The notes under the pieces are model-generated. The model had not been told where the DNA came from, made no database searches, and saw nothing but the letters and a program-made list of their open reading frames with translations. This document shows positions 13,528-14,798 of a stretch of 14,798 nt of DNA, piece after piece. Origin of the DNA: an uncultured Clostridia bacterium (lineage in GTDB: Bacteria; Bacillota; Clostridia; Oscillospirales; Acutalibacteraceae); assembly GCA_937919155.1 (NCBI GenBank), contig CALFPM010000062.1, forward strand, positions 1-14,798, written 5' to 3'. How positions within the stretch are numbered: the stretch's first letter is position 1; every line of letters begins with the position of its first letter. Position numbers and translations under genes: made by a program.

Positions 13528-14798
13528 TCAATCTATTTTTTCGTAAAGAATAATTTCAGATGAAAGTGCGCAGGGCAGGTCAGCAGGAACACCGCTCATA
13601 AGAATGTCGATTCCCTTTGCCGTATAGCTTGCATCGCTGTTGTCGAGAGTGACTTTATAAATGAACTCGGCGGAGATGCCTTTGGGAATAACGGTGAATC
13701 TGCGAGATTTTGCTCCCGATATTGAGAATACTGCCAGTGCGCCTTTTGAGCAGTCGGGAGAAGCAACCTCAAGGGCATAAAAATCACCGTTCAGCAGACC
13801 AGTTTCGGGTGTGTGGTGATATGTTTTTGCAGTGGCGAGGAAAGGTCGGATAAAATTCTTATAAATATCAACGCTGTGACGGACAAACTCAACAGAAACG
13901 GGATTCGGCTCCGCATTTGCAGGTGCAACAACATTGAGTGACATATGGGTAAGCATAGTGTTTCTAATCTGCAGATCAAGTGTGCCGTGTTCGTGGCAAC
14001 CCATTCCTGCGAAGAGTCTGTCGACTCTTTCGGGAGGCAATGCCATTGTCAGACCGTTGGTTACCGTCAATGAACGGGGCGCTCTCTGACAGTCGGAAAC
14101 CCATGTGTGATTGAAGTTTTTCATCATTCCCAGGTCTGTGCGTGCACCGCCGCCTGCGCAATTCTCGAAAATCACATTCGGATAGCGGCGTTTCAGTCTT
14201 CGGTACATCTCATATACTGCCTGATGATGACGGAGCGAAAGGCATTCTGTAATACCCGTGCCGGCGTCAGCCATTGTGAAATAGTCACGGTGCGAAATAT
14301 TGTGATCAACGCGGAGAAGATCAAGCTGGTATTCCTCAATTATTCTTGAAAGTTCATTTTCCGCCCACTCAACAACCTCGGGTTTGCTGAAATCCGCAAG
14401 GTTGCCGCTTGGGGTTCCCAAGATGTTTTTTTCTCGCCATTCGGGGTGTTCTGCATAAACGGGAGATTCGCAACCGAGATTTTCGATGTCAACCCACAGA
14501 CCGAATTTGAGACCCAATGAACGGCAGTAATCGGATATTTCCGAAATTCCGTTGGGAGATCTGTCGGGGTCGGGAATATTTTTGCCGTTGTCAAAGACTA
14601 TATCCGTTTTGGTAATTCTTGAGATATGCTGAAGATTTGCTATGTATGAACGGTGGCATTGAGCGAAACTCTCATCAAGCATTTTGGCAATATCAGAAAT
14701 CGGGAGCTTAACATTGTATTCGCCGTTTTTGCAAACAACATTGCTCGAATGCCCGAAGGCTTCAACATAAATTATATCTTTAAGATTGATTCTGAGGC
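13528..14798 (-). CDS. GH36 alpha-galactosidase-like region fused in frame to a LytTR DNA-binding domain (partial at right edge)
   Basis: The frame is open from the right edge, so the N-terminus is missing; the first in-window ATG (14682) is internal to a domain and is not a real start. The first ~75 residues (INLKDIIYVEAFGHSSNVV, QCHRSYIANLQHISRITKTDIVFDNGKNIP) are a LytTR domain, the DNA-binding part of AgrA/LytR-type response regulators. From about nt 14570 the protein becomes the second half of a GH36 alpha-galactosidase: PNGISEISDYCRSLGLKFGLWVDIEN, LDLLRVDHN (D126 counted from the 14682 ATG, likely nucleophile), IFENCAGGGARTDLG, and WVSDCQRA (D197, likely acid/base), followed by the C-terminal beta domain. 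GH36 enzymes release terminal alpha-galactose. The N-terminal beta domain and the start of the barrel are absent. No natural LytTR-GH36 protein is known to me. Confidence 0.75.
   Translation of the reverse strand, partial: LRINLKDIIYVEAFGHSSNVVCKNGEYNVKLPISDIAKMLDESFAQCHRSYIANLQHISRITKTDIVFDNGKNIPDPDRSPNGISEISDYCRSLGLKFGLWVDIENLGCESPVYAEHPEWREKNILGTPSGNLADFSKPEVVEWAENELSRIIEEYQLDLLRVDHNISHRDYFTMADAGTGITECLSLRHHQAVYEMYRRLKRRYPNVIFENCAGGGARTDLGMMKNFNHTWVSDCQRAPRSLTVTNGLTMALPPERVDRLFAGMGCHEHGTLDLQIRNTMLTHMSLNVVAPANAEPNPVSVEFVRHSVDIYKNFIRPFLATAKTYHHTPETGLLNGDFYALEVASPDCSKGALAVFSISGAKSRRFTVIPKGISAEFIYKVTLDNSDASYTAKGIDILMSGVPADLPCALSSEIILYEKID
14572..14798 (-). other. LytTR DNA-binding domain segment at the start of the GH36 frame
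   Basis: About 75 codons encode the body of a LytTR domain: the DIIYVEA strand, the YNVKLPISDIAKML helix, then the highly characteristic FAQCHRSYIANLQHI and a final VFDNGKNIP strand. In complete domains the sequence continues with a short Ser-Arg-rich strand and helix (pattern nGk.iPvsr..y); that is where the GH36 sequence takes over. A receiver domain would be expected further right, outside the window. Confidence 0.78.

Noticed and set aside
14595..14682. ATG 14682 as the true start of the GH36-like protein
   Set aside because: The same frame continues to the right edge and encodes the first half of the LytTR domain, so this ATG is internal; no ribosome binding site precedes it.
1..14798. 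CRISPR array, tRNA, rRNA, insertion sequence or prophage genes
   Set aside because: I looked for spaced repeats, tRNA-like folds, transposase/integrase motifs and terminal inverted repeats on both strands and saw none.

Overview
The window looks like DNA from an anaerobic, gut-type Firmicute (class Clostridia, Oscillospiraceae/Ruminococcaceae-like). The support is strong AGGAGG-type ribosome binding sites, compact TTGNNN/TATAAT promoters often with an extended TGn -10, short GC-stem/U-tract terminators after almost every gene, an HPr with both His15 and Ser46, a DUF348/G5/3D-domain cell-wall protein, and several carbohydrate-active enzymes. No rRNA, tRNA, transposase, integrase or CRISPR array is visible. 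This assignment is inferred from sequence style only.

Left part (1-3435, + strand). Two glycosidase reading frames lie here, and both look chimeric. The first enters from the left edge as the C-terminal part of a large glycosyl hydrolase and changes around 400-500 into the C-terminal helical region of a GH20-like enzyme. The second (1195-3435) starts as a nearly full GH20-like hexosaminidase and ends, in frame, as the C-terminus of isoleucyl-tRNA synthetase (from about 3000). Composition and leucine codon choice drift in steps across this part: very GC-rich at the edge, CTG-rich to about 2400, then CTT/CTC-rich.

Central part (3436-9700). This part holds mostly single-gene units. They are a secreted calcineurin-like phosphoesterase; a convergent pair of a TIM-barrel sugar isomerase/epimerase and a GtrA-family membrane protein, coupled by an ATGA overlap; a divergent peptidase S51 (PepE-like); a long AT-rich regulatory region; a secreted DUF348/G5/3D-domain wall protein with a textbook promoter and upstream TGTAAC repeats; and an HPr phosphocarrier.

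Right part (9686-14798, - strand). In transcription order from the right edge come a GH36 alpha-galactosidase-like region fused in frame to a LytTR DNA-binding domain, then a uracil permease, a GPH-family sugar:cation symporter, and a small P-loop uridine-kinase-like protein. Terminators separate the units.

Functionally the window suggests glycan degradation and import (GH20, GH36, GPH symporter, sugar isomerase), PTS-linked carbon control (HPr), pyrimidine salvage (uracil permease, kinase) and wall remodelling. The most unusual aspect is three in-frame joins between unrelated proteins at both ends of the window (rhamnosidase-like GH/GH20, GH20/IleRS, LytTR/GH36). They may be real fusions, degraded genes, assembly chimeras, or an artificial or computationally generated sequence. 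The bases alone cannot settle which. I found no convincing new multi-gene system.
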